Source: Macrophomina tecta
Lineage: Eukaryota; Ascomycota; Dothideomycetes; Botryosphaeriales; Botryosphaeriaceae
Direction of reading: 5' to 3'
Length of the DNA stretch: 64,000 nt
NCBI GenBank assembly: GCA_024180945.1
Contig: JAKSGN010000021.1
Coordinates: forward strand, 248,001 to 312,000
In this document: positions 45,339 through 57,261 of the stretch, piece after piece
Position numbering within the stretch: position 1 is the stretch's first letter
Layout of the letters: each line of letters opens with the position of its first letter
The notes under the pieces: generated by a model
The model's input: the letters and a program-made list of their open reading frames with translations, nothing else
What the model was told of the DNA's origin: nothing
Databases searched by the model: none
Translations under genes and position numbers: made by a program

Positions 45339-47876
45339 GGCTTCGGCCGAGTGGCTTCGGCAGCCGGGCTTGGTGGATTTCGACGACGGGAACAGTTGGC
45401 GTAAGGGGCTCTGCAGAGGTTGAACGGGGTTGCAGCGCGGAGATATGTAGAGAGATAGAGGAGCGAGGCGCGAGCTTGACCAACGAGATCACATCATCGG
45501 GCGGAGCCTCTGGTGGGCCCGCAGCGTGGAGAGGCAGGCGCGACAGAGCCGAGCGAGCCAGTCGATCCCCCGACCGCGCGCCGTGCGTCTGGAGAAAGCA
45601 CCGCTCCGGCGACGGGGCAGCCAGCGTCGCTCCCGTGTTTCGGCGGCACCTGACGATAGGCACAGTCATTGTAGGCCACTGCAGCATGGCTTCTGGTGCT
45701 AGTGCGGGACCGCTCGGCCAGAAAAGTCACCAAACACGATTACCTACTTCCTTGCTCGCTCTCCCACGCCGCCGGCGCCTCATCCGCTTCCCCTTTCGGT
45801 CGTGATTTGGCAGCCGCCAAAGGACATCTCTCCGCCTCCTTCATCCTTTCCGCCACCGGCTCCACGCCTGCTGCTGCTGTCCCGCCGCTCGCCCGTCCGC
45901 CCAGCACCGCTGCTCGTTTCTGGAATCCGCAGGGCTCGGAGAAGGCGCCTTCACCCTTGACGCTCGCCCGGCCTGTCTTCCGTTTTCCTCGCCGCTTCAC
46001 TCAAACATGTTGCCCCCACCCCCCTCAACACCACGGGACTTCTGTCCTCGGGCGTACCGCTCTATCTCTCATCTCCACCTTCCGTCCGCTGTCCCCATGC
46101 CACCTTCAACCATGGCTCGTACTCTCACCCTAACAAACCAGCCCCGTCCGCTGGATGCCCGTCCGTTCACCTCGCCGTCAACCATCACGTCATCTGTCAA
46201 ACCCCCAAGCAAACCGTTATTTCCTTTGCTTTTCTTTTCCCACTACCCGCGACGCTTGAATAATTCACTCCTGTCATAAAGTCAGACGCCACCCACCCTG
46301 CTTACACTCACCGCATACCTACCGTGCTCGCGCGCGTGCGCCCCGTTCCTTCCCTGGATTCTAGCGTATGTACATGCAGGGTGCGATGAAGGCCGACGAG
46401 AAGAAAAGGCCCAGTCTCCGCTGAGCCGCCGCCGCCATCGCCGCCCGCGGCGCGCCACCATTCGGACTCCCCCATCCCGTCTCCCGCCTTGCCACCTACG
46501 TGCGCATATGCATTCGCATGGAATTGTATATATGTACCAGTACATACCTATAGCTAGAAAAGGGGAAGAGAGGGGAAAAAAAAAAAAAGAAGTACACAAA
46601 AAAGAAACCAGTCACTCCCTTCGCACCTTCTACAACAAGTGCAAGTGGCTTCTAACCACCAGCCCCTCCTAACCTCACGAAAACTGCCTCTCACTCTTCC
46701 CCCCGTCCCCCCCTCCCCCCCCCAAAAAAAAAACACCAAAAATCTCAATTCCCACATCCCGCGTTCCCCCAGCCCACCGCACCACAGTTCGCACGTGAGG
46801 GGGCGCTGATTCACATTTGCGCTGCGCGGCCCGCCTCCCCCCTGCACCACTTCCCCCGCCAGCGACGACCACATCCACGGTACGGCGTGCGGCGCCAGTT
46901 ACCAAAGCACGCATCGCGACGTTCGAAGTTGGGGCCCGCGGACGGCCTTGCTCATCTAAGACGCGCGCAGGGAGGGAAGTCACACGCCCGCCCCATCGCG
47001 TACACCGTATCATATACGCCGTGTGCGCGGGATGGGGTTCGTTCTTGAGTCAGCCATTGCGTGTGGTTCACGAGTGGGGAGAGCGCAACCCAAAAAAAAA
47101 AAAAAAAAACAAAACAAAAAAGATAAGTGAGAGGAGGCGAGAGGCTGGCCTGACTACTCCTTGCATATATGCAGGTGGCGCGTGGGCGTGGGCGTGTATA
47201 TTCTGACCGAGGGAGATCTGCGATTCGTGTGTGTGTGCCTGCTACTGCCTGCGCGGGCCGAGACGAGTGTGGTCAGATGCGTAGCAGTCGGAATGTAGGA
47301 ATCGCGGTGCACCTGGGCGGCGAAGACTGACGGCGAAAGGCCCGAAGGCAGGACAATACACGACAAGGCGCGGGAAAGCGGAACTGGCCAGGTCAGGCGG
47401 CAGCATGGTGAATGTCATCGGACGGAAAAAGGGAAAAATACCATCACGAAGAGCAGGACAGGGAGGAGGTTTACGCGCGATCAGCAGCCGTTGCGCTACC
47501 GCCCGACGATCATTGCGGAGCCGACGCCAACTATGATGATGTTGCTGGTGCTTTTTGCTGCACGTGCATGAGTAATAAACCATAGAGGCGAACCTGGAGC
47601 GCCTATAAATCCAAGCAAAATGATGGCCGTAGATCACCGCTCGGCAAGAAACCATGTCCAAGCACAGGAGCCACAGGAGAGTGATGTATTATCAGAAAGC
47701 TTCATCGTTGCGTGGTGTAACTTCCGGTTCGTAGACTAGCTACCGACCGAGAGAGAGTATCGAAAAGAGAAATGCTACCATATGTCTTCGGCTGCCTTAC
47801 GCGCACTAGATATGCTGCTGCCATCGCTCACGAATTACTTTTCACCTCGTGATCTTATGTACATATGCTTTCGTCT

Positions 47877-47895
47877 CTCTCTCTCTCTCTCTCTT
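47877..47895. repeat. (CT)n microsatellite
   Basis: About nine to ten uninterrupted CT dinucleotides in non-coding sequence. Confidence 0.85.
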
Positions 47896-48183
47896 TCGCG
47901 CAGGTGGAAGGGAAGTGAGATGGGAAGTTTCGTTTACGGAAGTGAGTAAAAGTGCCGACCGTGGGGAAAGTTTGAGACAACGGAAGAGACGCAGGGGGAT
48001 ATTGATGATAAACGACAAGACGAAAAGATACGAGCCAGAGTGGCCAATGTATGGACGGGAATAAGATGGAAAAAACCCGGAGATACTTAATCCATGCCGC
48101 ACCAACCTGCTGTTGCTTTGGATCTTATCCGTTTTGCGACCAGGAAAAGCATGCTATCGCTGCATACCAATGTAAAGAAACAG

Positions 48184-48205
48184 GGAACACGGCTGTCCGT
48201 GTTCC
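48184..48205. other. Perfect 9-bp stem-loop
   Basis: GGAACACGG, loop CTGT, CCGTGTTCC. It lies about 400 bp past the 3' end of the coiled-coil gene on the minus strand. Its role is unknown. Confidence 0.6.
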
Positions 48206-48612
48206 TTCTGGAAAATGTGAGAGATTGAACGAGATGACAAGAGACCTGCCAGGAAGGCACACGGGTGCGAAAGAGGGGCAACAATAAGAGATAAACCTTA
48301 AAAAATGAGAAATGGTGGCACGCGATGCCTCAAATGATGCTCTCTACCCCTTCTTTTTCCGCATCGACACCAAGAACGCCATCATTGAATTACAGAAAAA
48401 ATAATGATAAGGGGGTATCCCAACACTCCGATGACGCGAACACTGTACAAGCTTTCTGCACCCTGTTGTCTTGGGTTGTTCCAGAAAAGCGATTCTCCTG
48501 AGCCAACTCCGTCCAAGCTCAGCGAATCTCGTCATCTTCGACCAATCCCATCCACGTACAGAGCACACGTGCCCCTTATCTGCGTGCGAACCGCGCTGCC
48601 CTACCATTAGCC

Positions 48613-50376
48613 CTACGCAGCCTCCTCCTTATTGCGATGATGCAACAGACTTGGAAGCTTAAACTGCAGCGGCTCCTTCGTCTTCTCACGCACAGGCATC
48701 TTTCTTTTGCTCCTCCCAGAATAGTAAACGGCTGGCGGATGATGCGAACCACCGCTATTTGAGTGTTGGCCAGTACGCATTGCGGGCTCGGATCTCTTCG
48801 GCCGGAGCTTGCGGATCTTGTCCCTGTGCGAGTGCTCGTCATCAGACCCGTCCTCCGTGCTGCCCAGACTCCTAAGCGACTGCGCGGTTGCGGATTGCGT
48901 TGTCGGGTGCCGGTTTAGTGCATGCCCCAGCACGGATGCTGACGCGGACGCCAATACTCCCAGGGGAGTTGCTAGCCTGTTGTCGGCCGGAGCGTCTGGC
49001 TGTGGCTGGAGAGTGTTCCTCTGTGAGGTGTAAGGGGGAGGGCTCGGGGAGTATTCGTATATCAGATCTGCCCTCTCCAGGCGGCCCAAAGGGGCATTGG
49101 GCTTCTGCGCTGCAGGAAGCGGCCCATCCAATTCGACCTCGTGGGTCCACGCGGAATCGCTCGAGCCGAACACGGCTGGCAATTCTTTGATCTCATCCCA
49201 CGTCAAATCAGAATCTCGTAATGCGATGTAGAGTATATCCCCCTGCATCTTGTCGTGGGCGATGCAGTGGTGATCGAGGAAATAGTAATCCCAGAGATCG
49301 CCAGACGAGATCTCAGGAGGCAGCTGTCGCAAGGCGATGCGGCCGAAGTAGTCGTTGTGGGCGCGGTACCCGATCAGAGGGACCCAAGGACGGCCCTTGA
49401 GGACGTGTGAAAATGTCTTGTCGACGGTAAGGTGGAAGTTCGCACTGTCTCTACTTGAGAATTCAATTTCCTGGAAGAGCTTGCGAGACTGACATCTCCT
49501 GTATGCCTTGCTGTCCACGTCAAAGGCAAACTGCTGGCTTCGACGTGGCACAACCATTACTTTCACACTCCAGGGCGTCTCGGCCTTCTCCGGAATGGGG
49601 GCCTCCTCGACCACCGTGTCCATGGAATGGTCTTCGTTCGGGGAAGCTTCAGGAACTGGCGTCAACTCCCGAATCTTTCTTTCGCTTTTCGGCTCCAGCT
49701 TCTCGAACTTCAGCTCATGCTCCATCGTCGTGTCCTCGACATCGATCAGCTTGCGCTGGAAAGCGTGCTGCTGGTCGATCATGCCGTCCATCTTGTCATC
49801 CAACTCGATCTTCAGGTCCTTCATGTTCTGATACAGGCGGGCCTCGAGCATTTTGAAGAGCCTCTCCCGCTCCATATTCTGGGCGCGCTGGGCCATGAGC
49901 TCGTGCTGAGTCTGGACCAGCTCGTTCTGCACATTCTGAAGCTTCCGGGCCTGCTCTTGCTTGAAGCGGCGCAGCTCCTCGGCGAGGGCCATGTGCTCTT
50001 CGTAGGTGACGGCAGCCATGGGCTGCTGGACGTGGACCCATGCCGGATGGCCACATTCGCAGCTGGTGCCGACGAGCTGCTGCTTGTCCAGCGAGAAACC
50101 CTGGCAGATGCAGCGCTGACGGTCAGGCTGGCCGGATTCCCGGTGGAGGTAGCGACATTCTCCGCGCGGCAGCTCCGGCTCGGGCTTGGGCGGCGGGTTG
50201 CGCGGGAGGTGGACCAGACGGTGGGTGGTGTTAGGGAACATCTGAGGAAGGAGCGACGAGGGTGCCGTCGTAGGAGTTGTTGGCGGCAGGAAGGTGCATT
50301 GAGTGGAGGGCCGGGTCTCTGGACGGGTGAGGTGAGCGAGTGGACGGGCTGGGCTGGCGGCAGCAGACTGACCCAA
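48613..50376 (-). CDS. Cys/His-rich coiled-coil protein, unknown function
   Basis: An uninterrupted frame of 587 residues. The start may be the ATG at 50376 or the one at residue 46 (50241); the first 45 residues are Pro/Thr-rich and less protein-like. Residues 74-115 hold a compact motif: C74, C89-x-C91, C106-x-C108-x-H110 and H115, a plausible zinc site of a type I cannot name. A long coiled coil follows at about 125-250 (EELRRFKQEQARKL and so on). A middle domain at about 290-420 contains WSVKVMVVPRR, KAYRRCQSRKLFQEIEF, GRPWVPLIGYRAHND and DLWDYYFLDHHCIAHD. The C-terminus is basic and Ser-rich, suggesting a nuclear location. It looks like a conserved ascomycete protein but I cannot name it. 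Confidence 0.8.
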   Translation of the reverse strand: MGQSAAASPARPLAHLTRPETRPSTQCTFLPPTTPTTAPSSLLPQMFPNTTHRLVHLPRNPPPKPEPELPRGECRYLHRESGQPDRQRCICQGFSLDKQQLVGTSCECGHPAWVHVQQPMAAVTYEEHMALAEELRRFKQEQARKLQNVQNELVQTQHELMAQRAQNMERERLFKMLEARLYQNMKDLKIELDDKMDGMIDQQHAFQRKLIDVEDTTMEHELKFEKLEPKSERKIRELTPVPEASPNEDHSMDTVVEEAPIPEKAETPWSVKVMVVPRRSQQFAFDVDSKAYRRCQSRKLFQEIEFSSRDSANFHLTVDKTFSHVLKGRPWVPLIGYRAHNDYFGRIALRQLPPEISSGDLWDYYFLDHHCIAHDKMQGDILYIALRDSDLTWDEIKELPAVFGSSDSAWTHEVELDGPLPAAQKPNAPLGRLERADLIYEYSPSPPPYTSQRNTLQPQPDAPADNRLATPLGVLASASASVLGHALNRHPTTQSATAQSLRSLGSTEDGSDDEHSHRDKIRKLRPKRSEPAMRTGQHSNSGGSHHPPAVYYSGRSKRKMPVREKTKEPLQFKLPSLLHHRNKEEAA

Positions 50377-50840
50377 GGAAGGAGATATATCAGCTATGCG
50401 CCGAGCAGAGCATGGGACGCGCTCTCGGGCGGCAGGAATCCCCAGACAGCACGAGACGGGGCTGCTCAGCAGGCAAGAAGCAACGCAGCAGGCGTGGTCC
50501 CGTGTGGATCACAGCGGGAGCATCCGCAACGGTTGGGGGTGGAGCTGGCGGGCGGTGGGAGATGAGCGGCACGCAGGCTGGAGGGATGCGGTGGTTAATG
50601 AGTGAGGGCACAGCTGGGGCTGGGACAAAACAGGCCAGGCCAGGGCAGGTACATCTACCTTGGGCTGGGCGTGTACATCCCGCTCCCGCGCCGGGGGTGG
50701 AGGCCTCCCTATCGGGCATGCGGCGGGCAGGCCATGCGCTGTTAGGCAATTGGCTGGGCTGGTGTAGAATGAAAGTGGACGGCGATAAGAGGGCGTGGGC
50801 GTGCTCCAGCGGGCTGCCAGTGCGCGGGCCGGCCAAGCCA

Positions 50841-50865
50841 GGGCAGGGCAGGGCAGGGCAGGGCA
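50841..50865. repeat. (GGGCA)5 tandem repeat
   Basis: Five perfect copies of GGGCA, about 460 bp upstream of the coiled-coil gene start. Confidence 0.95.
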
Positions 50866-53252
50866 GGCAAGCCCAGAGCCAGCGGCACCTGCACATGCCT
50901 CTCCGCTGTCGGACGCTGCGCAGCGTGGGGTGCGCCGCATAGCCGCGGGATCCCCTCAGCCCAGGTGCGTGGCTTGCGCGCCGGGCGACGGCCAGCGCAG
51001 GCGGCGGCGACTACGAGAGCGAAGCGGCTACGGCTGCCGGTGCTGGTGCGGCGGTTCGGTGGAGGTGGTGCTGCTGATGGTGAGCAGGCTCGCTGACAGA
51101 CCACGCCCCGGCGGTCCTGCCAGGCCGAGCCAGCGACTAGGTATCAGCGCGCATCACCAGGTCGTGCTGGTGCTGCGGCCGTGTCCTTATCGGCGCGCGA
51201 AACCTGTCTGTCGTCACCCTGCCCTCCCTCCCTCTCTCTCGCGCCCTTGTGCCGGCCCCCACGGCTCGCTCGCTTGGCAAGGCCGCGCTGGTCGCTGTTC
51301 TGCTGCTGCCCTGCAGACGCCATCCATGTTCCCCGACGCGCGAACCTGACGTTAGTGCAACGGCACGCCTGCCTAGCTCTCCACCATGACTCGCAGTTCC
51401 TCCTGCTGTGGCTGCTCGCCGCCCGTCGCAGCCCGTCGCACGCCATCACAGCGCGCTCTTGCAATCACCGCCGCTGCTGTTGGCCCCGTTGCTGCTCGAT
51501 CTGCTGTGTTCCTGATTGATCCGCCCGCTCGGACCCGTCGCTTGATTGGCGTGGGGTTCCAAGCAGCAAATGCTTACAAAAATAAAAGCCCACAACCGCT
51601 CCCACCCCAGACCTCCCCACCGCCGCTTCAACTGCCGCCGCCGCCGCCGCCCTCACCACTTGCTGCCCTGCCCGGCCTTGTCTGACGGCCGAAAAGAAAA
51701 GAAAAGGTCGCCACCTTTGGCGCCGCTTCCGCCGAGCTTGATAACAGTTCTGCTGGCCTGAGACACCTGCGGCCCGCCACTCTCCGCGCCAACGTCCACT
51801 GTCATTGCTGCGATATCTTGCTTGGCGCCCTTGGCTCCGACGACCAAACAGTACCACGTTCCGAGACGAGCCTGACGATGCTGAGGCAGTACTTACGCGG
51901 TCTGCGAGCCGCCGGCTGATCAAGCACCGTCCGGAAGTATACGGGCCCTTTCATCTATTCTACACGGGGTGCGTGGGCGGCCGGCAGGTTAGCGATGGGG
52001 TGACAAATACCAACGAGAGGTGAACGTGAAGGCGTGCAATCGTGTGGGCTGCGCCTCCCCCATTCCATCCATCTCGTGCGTGCACCGCCCGATCCAGCCC
52101 TCCGCGTTCCACGCATCACGAAATGCTTGTTCGACGCGTTCTACACTCCTCTCAAGCCAAGGCGGATCCCGCCTCGTGTCGGTTGATCATGATTGAAAGT
52201 CATCGAAATCCAACCATTGCCGCACTCGCCACCCCGTCTCGCCATCCGTCGTTCGCTTACCGAGCGGCTGCCTCTCTGCCGTGCCCTGGCCCTTCCCATA
52301 CAAGTGCCGAATCACGTCCAATCCCCCCGCCGGCCCGCCCCGCGTGCATGTTGTTCTTTTCCTGTTACGAGTGCCGCAAAAGCAAAGTAACACCGGCGCC
52401 GGACAAGAGACACATTTGTCGCTGCGACCCTATCCTTCCCGCGACTTGCGGTGAAGGGCAAAAGAAACGTTTACACTCGTTATTTAAAAACATCCGAAAC
52501 GCGCTGGCCAGAGATAACGACATGTGGAGACTGCCAGCAAAGAAAGGCGAGAGATCCCATCAGCAAAATAGCAAACGCACGTTGATAAGTGGCCGCGCCA
52601 AGTGGCCGCAGCAATAATGCCCGAGCGTATGATGGACAAAAGCGAGATAGGGAAACGGCAGAGGGCACGTACGGGGAGGAGCTCCTATTTGCCGCCCTTG
52701 TTGTAGTCCCGTATTGCCGCATTCGGGAAGGACGGCGCTCTGCGCAGGCCTCGCACCCTGCCAAATCTGCTGTGATCATGTGTACCTGTTTTGGCTCCCT
52801 TGCCGTGTCACCCAGCTCAATCCTCCCGTTCTCCCGCATCCCGCTGCCCCGCAGGGAGCCGCTGGTCTGCTGCTGGAACAGATGCATGCGCATGTACATG
52901 TGGTCGTCCTTGTTCGCCTCGCCGCACGCACGATTGACGTTGCTCCCGAGATCTCGATGGGCACAGCTCCCACCGATAGGCCCACGGGTGCCCGAAGACT
53001 TCTTGCATCAAATGAAATCCGCTCTTGCTCTTCTCACCGCACAGCTCATCGCGCAAGACGGCCAGCTCGCACAGATGATGCACCGCAAACCATCACCAGA
53101 TGCGCACCCCTGGGCACGTCAACCGGAGACCCTTTTTTCACGTAAAAATTACCTACGCCCGCGGGCATAGACGTTCGAAGATACGCAGGAGCCCTCCCCC
53201 TCGCCAAAAAAAAACTCTCTCGCAAGGCGGGCCCATTAGCCAACGGCTACCC

Positions 53253-53960
53253 ACGCGCGCGTGCGCGCGCAAACTACACTGAATGCCGGCGTTGAGCGCG
53301 CGCGCGCGCGCCGTAGACGCCGTGGGGCGCGCAAACTTCGTGTTCTGCTCGGAGGAAGCGGCAACGACCTAACAGGGAGAGGAAACACTTCCATCCGCGT
53401 TTCGGGCCGTGACACACGGGAACCAAAAAAAAAAAAAAAAAATCGCCATCTTGCCTCTCTTCTGCCTTTCTTCGGCGCGTGGCTGGTACTAGGGACACAC
53501 CCGAGTAACCTTCTTCCTGTGGTTCTGGCCGCTCGGCGGCCGGCCATGACGAAGGGGCTTGGCCGGTACCATTTTAGCACGTGGGGGGAAAAGACGCGTG
53601 CGTGCGATGTACGTATGTACTGGACATGCAGTGCCAGCGGAGCAGACCAGACCGGACCAGACCAGAGCCAAAAAGCAGGTCGAAACAGACACGCGCGCGC
53701 ACGCGCAGACGAGAAGACCGGCCCGATTAGGCAAACGAATCCTTGGCCCAGGGCGCCATTCTACACTCTTAAACAAGACGAGGTCTTAAAAAACACCTCA
53801 TGGCGTAGATCGGTACAAAGCGAACGGACAAGGCCAGCCATCCTCGTGCCATCGCACAAGGGTACCTGGGCCGAGGCTCCGCAGAAAGCCAAAGAACGCG
53901 GACACGCCGGTGGAATTGTTTTGTTGTCTGCTCCAACTGGCGGCCGCGCGCGCGCGCGCG
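53253..53960. repeat. Cluster of alternating purine-pyrimidine (GC) tracts
   Basis: Tracts at 53253-53270, 53296-53311, 53693-53705 and 53945-53960 are made of alternating C and G, with an occasional T or A. Such tracts can adopt left-handed DNA under supercoiling. Confidence 0.8.
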
Positions 53961-54533
53961 GAGGCCGGACTGTGGGACGTGTGTTTTTCCCCCAGTTCGC
54001 CATCCCATTACAAGAAACATTTTGTAGCTACTTTTGCCTAACAGTATTGCAGCCCTACCGGCTGGACGCGGCACAGTGAAAATGCGCTGTGCGATGATGA
54101 GATCCACTCAGCTGGTCTCGACGTGAGGTCAGAGCTGCGTTGGATGATGCGAGTACGTGATGCATGCTCACGGATTGGCTCTCGTTAAGCCTCCCGCCTC
54201 TCTTGCAATAATCATCAGTCATTTCGTTGGATATTTTCATGTCAAGATGCTATCGAGTAAAGCCAAATAGCCCCGAGCCCAAGCCTGCAGGAAGATATTA
54301 CTATAACGCCGTACGATGCAGCACGAAGATTCACACTCTCCCTCCGGACCAGCCTCCGCGCCCACCCAAAACACCGTTAAATCATGAAAGAAGATGACCG
54401 ACCTTTCTGAGCACGTGCGATGCTAATCCAGCGCGCAATCATTCATCATAGAGGACATACTTCATGCCTGCAGCAAGGTAGATCAGGGAGATGCTTAAAA
54501 TGCTGCTTGCTTTCATCCGGCTCCCTCCCCTTC

Positions 54534-55833
54534 TCACACCGATCGCATCATCTTCAGCAACCCATCCGCAGCCCGTCCCTTGACACCACTGCTCGTCAGG
54601 TTGTCCGAATCGGAATTCAATCGGTGCCGCCCGCGGTCCTCGCTATAAGGCGGGCTGCTGAACTGAGCGGCCGCCTGCCGACTCGCAACCGGCGTCGCGA
54701 AGTCCTGAGGGACGCGAGCGCGCGGCGTTGTGCTGCTAGCGTCCTCGCCCTCGCGGGGGGGCGGCGGCGATGACGGCATCTGCGGGATGAAGCGCGTCGA
54801 GTAGGCGGTGGGCATGAGCACTGGCGCGGGTAGCAGCTTTGGGACGCGTGCTGTGTTGCTGTTGCTCCGCTGCTCCGAGGCCAACCCATCTTCCGTGACG
54901 GTGATGGCAGGCGCAGCGGTGTGCTCGCGCTCACGCTCGCGCTCGGCGTCCACGAGCGATGCCGCGACCTGGGCGATGCTTGCCTCCTTGGCGGGCTTGC
55001 GTTGGTACTTCTTGGGGATTTCGAGGCAGGAGAGCGGCACGAGGGTTTGATCCGTCCGGACCTTGTAGAGCGCGATGCGCAGGCGCAGGCGGAGGGTTTC
55101 AGCGCGCTGCAAGATGGGCTCGGCGGGCTGGGTGGTTGCTTGCTCGTGTGCGACTTCTGCCGGGTCTGCGTGTGTTGTTCTCGCGGCGGGCTTGGTGGCT
55201 TGGAGGGGCGGGGAGGACGAGGTCTGCTGGGACGAGCCCTGCGGGTTGTAGTCGATAAGGGAAGAGAAAGATGCTCTTGTTCCAGTGGTTTCTTGTGTTC
55301 CCTGCGGTGCAGCTTCCGGGGTGTCTTCGTCTGTCGGCGTGAAATCCTCGTGCGCGAGATCAATGATCTGGTTGGCCTTCGGCGCGGTTAGTGAGTGCGG
55401 AAGGCAAGCTGGGAGGCGTGATGTCACATACAAGCTGCGCGGATGCCTGCATGTCGAATTTTGGTACTTGGAGCTGTCTTTGTGCCGCATCGCGTCCATC
55501 ACCACGCTTCATTGTTGTACTCTGGCGCGCGACCGTGCCTTCGACCTCGTCTATGGACCTCTTTCTGCCAATCATTTTATCAGACAGCTGGGGAATGTTC
55601 TGCGCATTTTCATTCTGCACGAGAGGGGCACTGCGAGCTTGTTTGAGCGGACTGAGAGTGCGAGGTGGATAGGTTTTGTCGGCCGTGATATTGCCTTTGT
55701 TCGGCGAGACCTTTGCGTTGGGAGTAAGTTCGCCGAGGGCACGGCGAGCAGCGCTCTTGGTAGGAGTCGCGGCAGTCTTATCAGGCACTGCTGAGTCGAT
55801 TTGAATCCTCCTGTTTGTTGTTGGTGTTGACAT
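54534..55833 (-). CDS. Whi5/Nrm1-family G1/S transcriptional repressor
   Basis: Exons 55833-55432 and 55376-54534, with a 55-bp intron (GTATGT to CGAAG), give 414 residues. The diagnostic motif is at about residues 229-246: LRLRLRIALYKVRTDQT followed by VPLSCLEIPKKY, the short helix that family members use to bind SBF/MBF transcription factors. The rest is low-complexity and rich in Ser, Thr, Pro, Gln and Arg, with many SP/TP sites (TPTK, TPNA, LSPLK, PPRTLSPL) expected for CDK control. Early residues include RRALGELTPNAKVSPNKG and RKRSIDEVEG, typical for regulators of this kind. Yeast Whi5 is a repressor phosphorylated by Cln-Cdk1; Nrm1 acts late on MBF. Filamentous fungi usually have one such protein, and I cannot tell which role this one has. 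Confidence 0.85.
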
Positions 55834-57261
55834 AGTGCAGGTACGCGTTGGAGAGAGGTAACGCGCAAGTAGGACTCAATTGCGATCGAAGTATCAGCAG
55901 GAGGAAGGTCTCGCGCAAGCGACTGTGCCAGGCTGCTTCGAGGAGGAGGACGGGCTAGGGATATCTCGAGAGAGAGGGGAGGACACGCGGGTGTTAATGT
56001 TGTGACGCGGGTGGGCAGTGGTGGATGGCGGGCAGGTTGGACTTAGCGCACGTCGGGCCCTGCCGCGTTGCGCGAGCACGAGACGGGCGCGACTTCGCAT
56101 CGCGTTGCGCGCCCGCGACGACCCCAGTCAATTTGTGGAGAACGTGCAAGGCCAGCGATGCCGGAGCTCAGAACGCGGGCGCCTTGTGCCTAGAGTCCGC
56201 AAAACCGCTTTGTTCAATTATTGCCCATCCGAAGTGATTTTGATATATCACTTGTTTGTTGTGTGGGTAAACAGTTGTCCAAATGAGGATGCTTGTAAAT
56301 AAATAGATGGACGATCAAATGCAAGGAATTCAGACGCAGACGAATTTTGAGAATTTCACATCCGGCTACTAGTAGACTCCTGCTAGAAAGTCGGCTTAGA
56401 GTCGAGCTTACATGCAAGAGCCTCAGGTATCTGCGTCAGCGAGCACGCAAAGTTTTCAAGGCAGGAAAGGCTGCTCGCGTGGTCGCCTCCATATCCGGAC
56501 TACTACTCGGAAGTCCCATAAGTTATGGGCTAGCTTGGTACAGAATCCGTGCATGATAGGTGTTATTCAAAGCGAGACGAAGTAAATAGCCTCCGATGAT
56601 CAGAAGCTGCGTGCAAGCTACGCGGTGCTGGAGATGAAGGAAGAGTGAGGGCCAATAATAACGGTCAGGGTCTAGAGCGAGCTGCAAAAGAGCCCTCCGC
56701 ATGAGCAGACAAGGCTCACTAAGAATGCTGCTTCGAAAAGGATTCAGATCATGTTAGTAAACTCCTCTACTCTCCCTTCCTTCGAGGACGACCTTGCCCT
56801 TCCGTCTGACGTGTTTTGACATGAGAATATCCGGCAAAGTATTATTCGTCTGCTTGACGGGTAATACAGAGGCCCGCATATAGCAGAGTGTGAAGAGAGT
56901 TAGATGCAGACGCGACAGGAGAGAACCAAATGTCGTGAGGTCAGGGCCCGAAGGAGAAGGAAGCCCCAGGGGCGATGCGGAGGCGGGGCGATGATTGGCG
57001 GAGGCTTATCTCCGATAGGCCCCGGGTCATACGCCATGCGCCCAGCCTCACGCGCCTCATCGCGCCGCCAGTGAGTACCGTAGCTCCTCCATCACCATCC
57101 GAGGTCCACCCTCACCACCTGACCTCTCACGGAGCCTCCTCAAAGCTCCCTGGCTTCCTCATCTTCCAACGTCCTCAAACCCCCATCATTCCAAGGGGAA
57201 TCCTCTCACAACTACCTTTATCGTCCATTTTTGGGGCTCGGCCCAGCTCCGTCCGCCCGTC
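55834..57261. other. Divergent promoter region between Whi5-like and SLC35F6-like genes
   Basis: The two flanking genes are transcribed away from each other. The region includes an AT-richer middle (about 56215-56350) and no recognisable gene. Confidence 0.5.

Larger units (their letters stand above)
44520..48612. other. Four-kilobase region without a recognisable gene
   Basis: It contains the MFS promoter, a 37-bp tandem duplication (45264-45338), A runs at 46576-46588 and 47092-47109, a CT repeat (about 47877-47895), and a perfect stem-loop at 48184-48205. Long open frames occur because the sequence is GC-rich, but none shows protein-like patterning. Long untranslated leaders or a non-coding transcript are possible but not shown. 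Confidence 0.45.
50377..54533. other. Four-kilobase GC-rich region without a recognisable gene
   Basis: It holds a GGGCA repeat (50841-50865), a GCC-repeat tract (about 51629-51652), four alternating GC tracts between 53253 and 53960, and an A run at 53425-53442. Frames are long but low in complexity. It separates the coiled-coil gene start from the Whi5-like gene end. Confidence 0.45.

Noticed and set aside
45130..46133. Long frames near the MFS promoter
   Set aside because: They arise from GC-rich composition without stops and contain no recognisable pattern.
50340..50942. A 200-residue frame on the + strand
   Set aside because: It is a shadow of repetitive GGGCA-rich DNA and overlaps the promoter of the coiled-coil gene.
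53261..54079. A 272-residue frame on the + strand
   Set aside because: It reads through GC repeats and an 18-nt A run and has no protein-like features.
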